From a bacterium (lineage in GTDB: Bacteria; CG2-30-53-67; CG2-30-70-394): a stretch of DNA of 11,093 nucleotides. The position numbers and the translations under genes are program-made. Position 1 is the stretch's first letter, and each line of letters starts with the position of its first letter. The notes beneath the pieces were generated by a model. It was not told the origin of the DNA. It was given only the letters and a program-made list of their open reading frames with translations, and did no database searches. The stretch spans positions 1 to 11,093 of the forward strand of contig JAJRSX010000093.1 in NCBI GenBank assembly GCA_024278555.1. The letters run 5' to 3'. This document shows, one piece after another, positions 10,394 through 11,093 of this stretch.

Positions 10394-10467
10394 ATCGGCA
10401 TCTCATCAGCCCGCTGGGCTGTCCTTCCCCCATCCCTCACCCCTGGGCGGGCGCCCCGCGCCCGCCC
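10394..10467 (-). repeat. REP-like two-hairpin element overlapping the galE end (copy B)
   Basis: On the minus strand a perfect 9-bp hairpin (arms 10445-10453 and 10459-10467, 5-base loop) lies inside the last codons of galE. It is followed by GGGGTGAGGGATGGGGGAAGG, whose TGA is the galE stop codon. Next come the hairpin CAGCCC-AGC-GGGCTG (10407-10421) and ATGAGATGCCGAT. Compared with the copy behind guaB the box and tail are nearly identical, and the second hairpin differs by a paired change. With the inverted copy at 10239-10310 it makes a BIME-like pair between galE and galU. Confidence 0.7.
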
Positions 10468-11093
10468 CCGTACCCCTCCGGGTGGCTCCGGTGCCAAGCC
10501 CAGGCGTGGTCGATGATGGTGGCCAGCTCCGGGTAGCGCGGCCGCCAGCCGAGCTCGGCGGTGATCCGGCCGCTGTCAGCGACCAGGGTGTCCGGGTCGC
10601 CCGGCCGTCGCTCCCCCTCCACCACCGGAATCTCCCGGCCGGTCACCGCGCGTGCCGTGTCGATCACCTCGCGCACCGAGAAGCCGGTACCGTTGCCGAG
10701 GTTGTAGCGGCGGCTGTCGCCGCCCGTGGCGAGGTGGTCGAGTGCGAGGAGGTGGGCGGTGCACAGGTCATCGACGTGGATGTAGTCGCGCACGCAGGTG
10801 CCGTCGGCGGTGGCGTAGTCGGTGCCGAAGATGGTGATCGCGTCGCGCTGGCCCAGCGCCGTCTTCAGGACCAGGGGGATGAGGTGGCTCTCCGGCCGAT
10901 GGTCCTCGCCGATCGCGCCGCCCGGTGCGGCGCCGGCGGCGTTGAAGTAGCGCAGGGCGCAGTAGCGCAGGCCGTAGGCGGTGTCGAAGTGGGCGAGGAT
11001 CTGCTCCACCATCTGCTTGGAGGCGCCGTACGGATTGATCGGCGCCACCGGGTGGGACTCGTTGATGGGGGTCCGTTCCGGGTTGCCGAATAG
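10437..11093 (-). CDS. galE: UDP-glucose 4-epimerase GalE, C-terminal part
   Basis: About 218 C-terminal residues of an enzyme of about 330-340 are visible; the N-terminal NAD-binding part with GxxGxxG lies beyond the right edge. The frame is open to base 11093. Visible are the catalytic YGASK (Tyr22 and Lys26 of the visible part), then [41 protein letters not shown] and a GWRPRY-like segment near the end. The enzyme interconverts UDP-glucose and UDP-galactose using bound NAD and works with the GalU product. The family normally ends shortly after the position of HPEGY; here a tail [10 protein letters not shown] is encoded by the first hairpin of a repeat element, and the stop lies in the repeat. 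A related short-chain epimerase is possible but less likely. Confidence 0.93.
   Translation of the reverse strand, partial: LFGNPERTPINESHPVAPINPYGASKQMVEQILAHFDTAYGLRYCALRYFNAAGAAPGGAIGEDHRPESHLIPLVLKTALGQRDAITIFGTDYATADGTCVRDYIHVDDLCTAHLLALDHLATGGDSRRYNLGNGTGFSVREVIDTARAVTGREIPVVEGERRPGDPDTLVADSGRITAELGWRPRYPELATIIDHAWAWHRSHPEGYGGGRGAPAQG

Noticed and set aside
10377-10409. Hammerhead-ribozyme-like core on the minus strand: CTGATGAG (10402-10409) followed by CGAAAC (10377-10382)
   Set aside because: The bases between them form no proper stem II. No NUH cleavage site sits before the candidate stem I, and nothing nearby pairs with CAGACC as stem III. The related copy behind guaB reads CCGATGAG, which breaks the core. 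The match is best explained by the repeat tail plus chance.

Overview
This window is GC-rich (about two thirds G+C) chromosomal DNA from a free-living Gram-negative bacterium. It is most likely a proteobacterium in the broad sense, because the sigma-70 has an N-terminal region 1.1, a large non-conserved insert and a proteobacterial-type region 4. A MutS2 with a C-terminal Smr domain inside the operon is more typical of deltaproteobacteria-like lineages than of enterics, but I cannot fix the class from sequence alone. Every gene I can support lies on the minus strand, so the window is read from right to left.

Right part (about 7700-11093): galE (cut by the window edge), galU and guaB. GalE and GalU make and interconvert UDP-glucose and UDP-galactose for envelope polysaccharide; GuaB is the committed step of GMP synthesis. 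Each of the three ends at or within a few bases of a GC hairpin followed by a G-rich stretch. Behind galE and guaB the whole block is recognisably the same repeat (hairpin, GTGAGGGATGGGGG box, second hairpin, GATGAGATGC), with a compensatory base-pair change in the second hairpin. A third, inverted copy lies upstream of galU. This REP-like family is the most interesting non-coding signal here.

Middle part (7284-7630): about 350 bases without a convincing gene, ending in a strong sigma-70-type promoter (TTGACA, 17 bp, TACAGT) just upstream of rpsU.

Left part (201-7283): an extended macromolecular-synthesis operon, rpsU - yqeY - mutS2 - dnaG - rpoD, followed by tRNA-Ile2 (anticodon CAU). It links ribosomal protein S21, primase and the primary sigma factor, with a GatB/YqeY-type protein and a MutS2 ATPase inserted between. 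Coupling is tight: rpsU and yqeY are 13 bp apart, mutS2 and dnaG share GTGA, and dnaG ends in A8-TGA overlapping the ATG of a possible 26-codon ORF whose stop overlaps the rpoD ribosome binding site. The tRNA has its own candidate promoter after a strong hairpin behind rpoD. A perfect 18-bp bidirectional terminator at 67-107 closes the unit. At the extreme left a few codons of another minus-strand gene may begin.

No CRISPR array, insertion sequence, phage gene or clear new multi-gene system is visible. The region is core housekeeping, and the novelty lies in the intergenic repeats, the dnaG-rpoD junction and some unusual MutS2 motifs.
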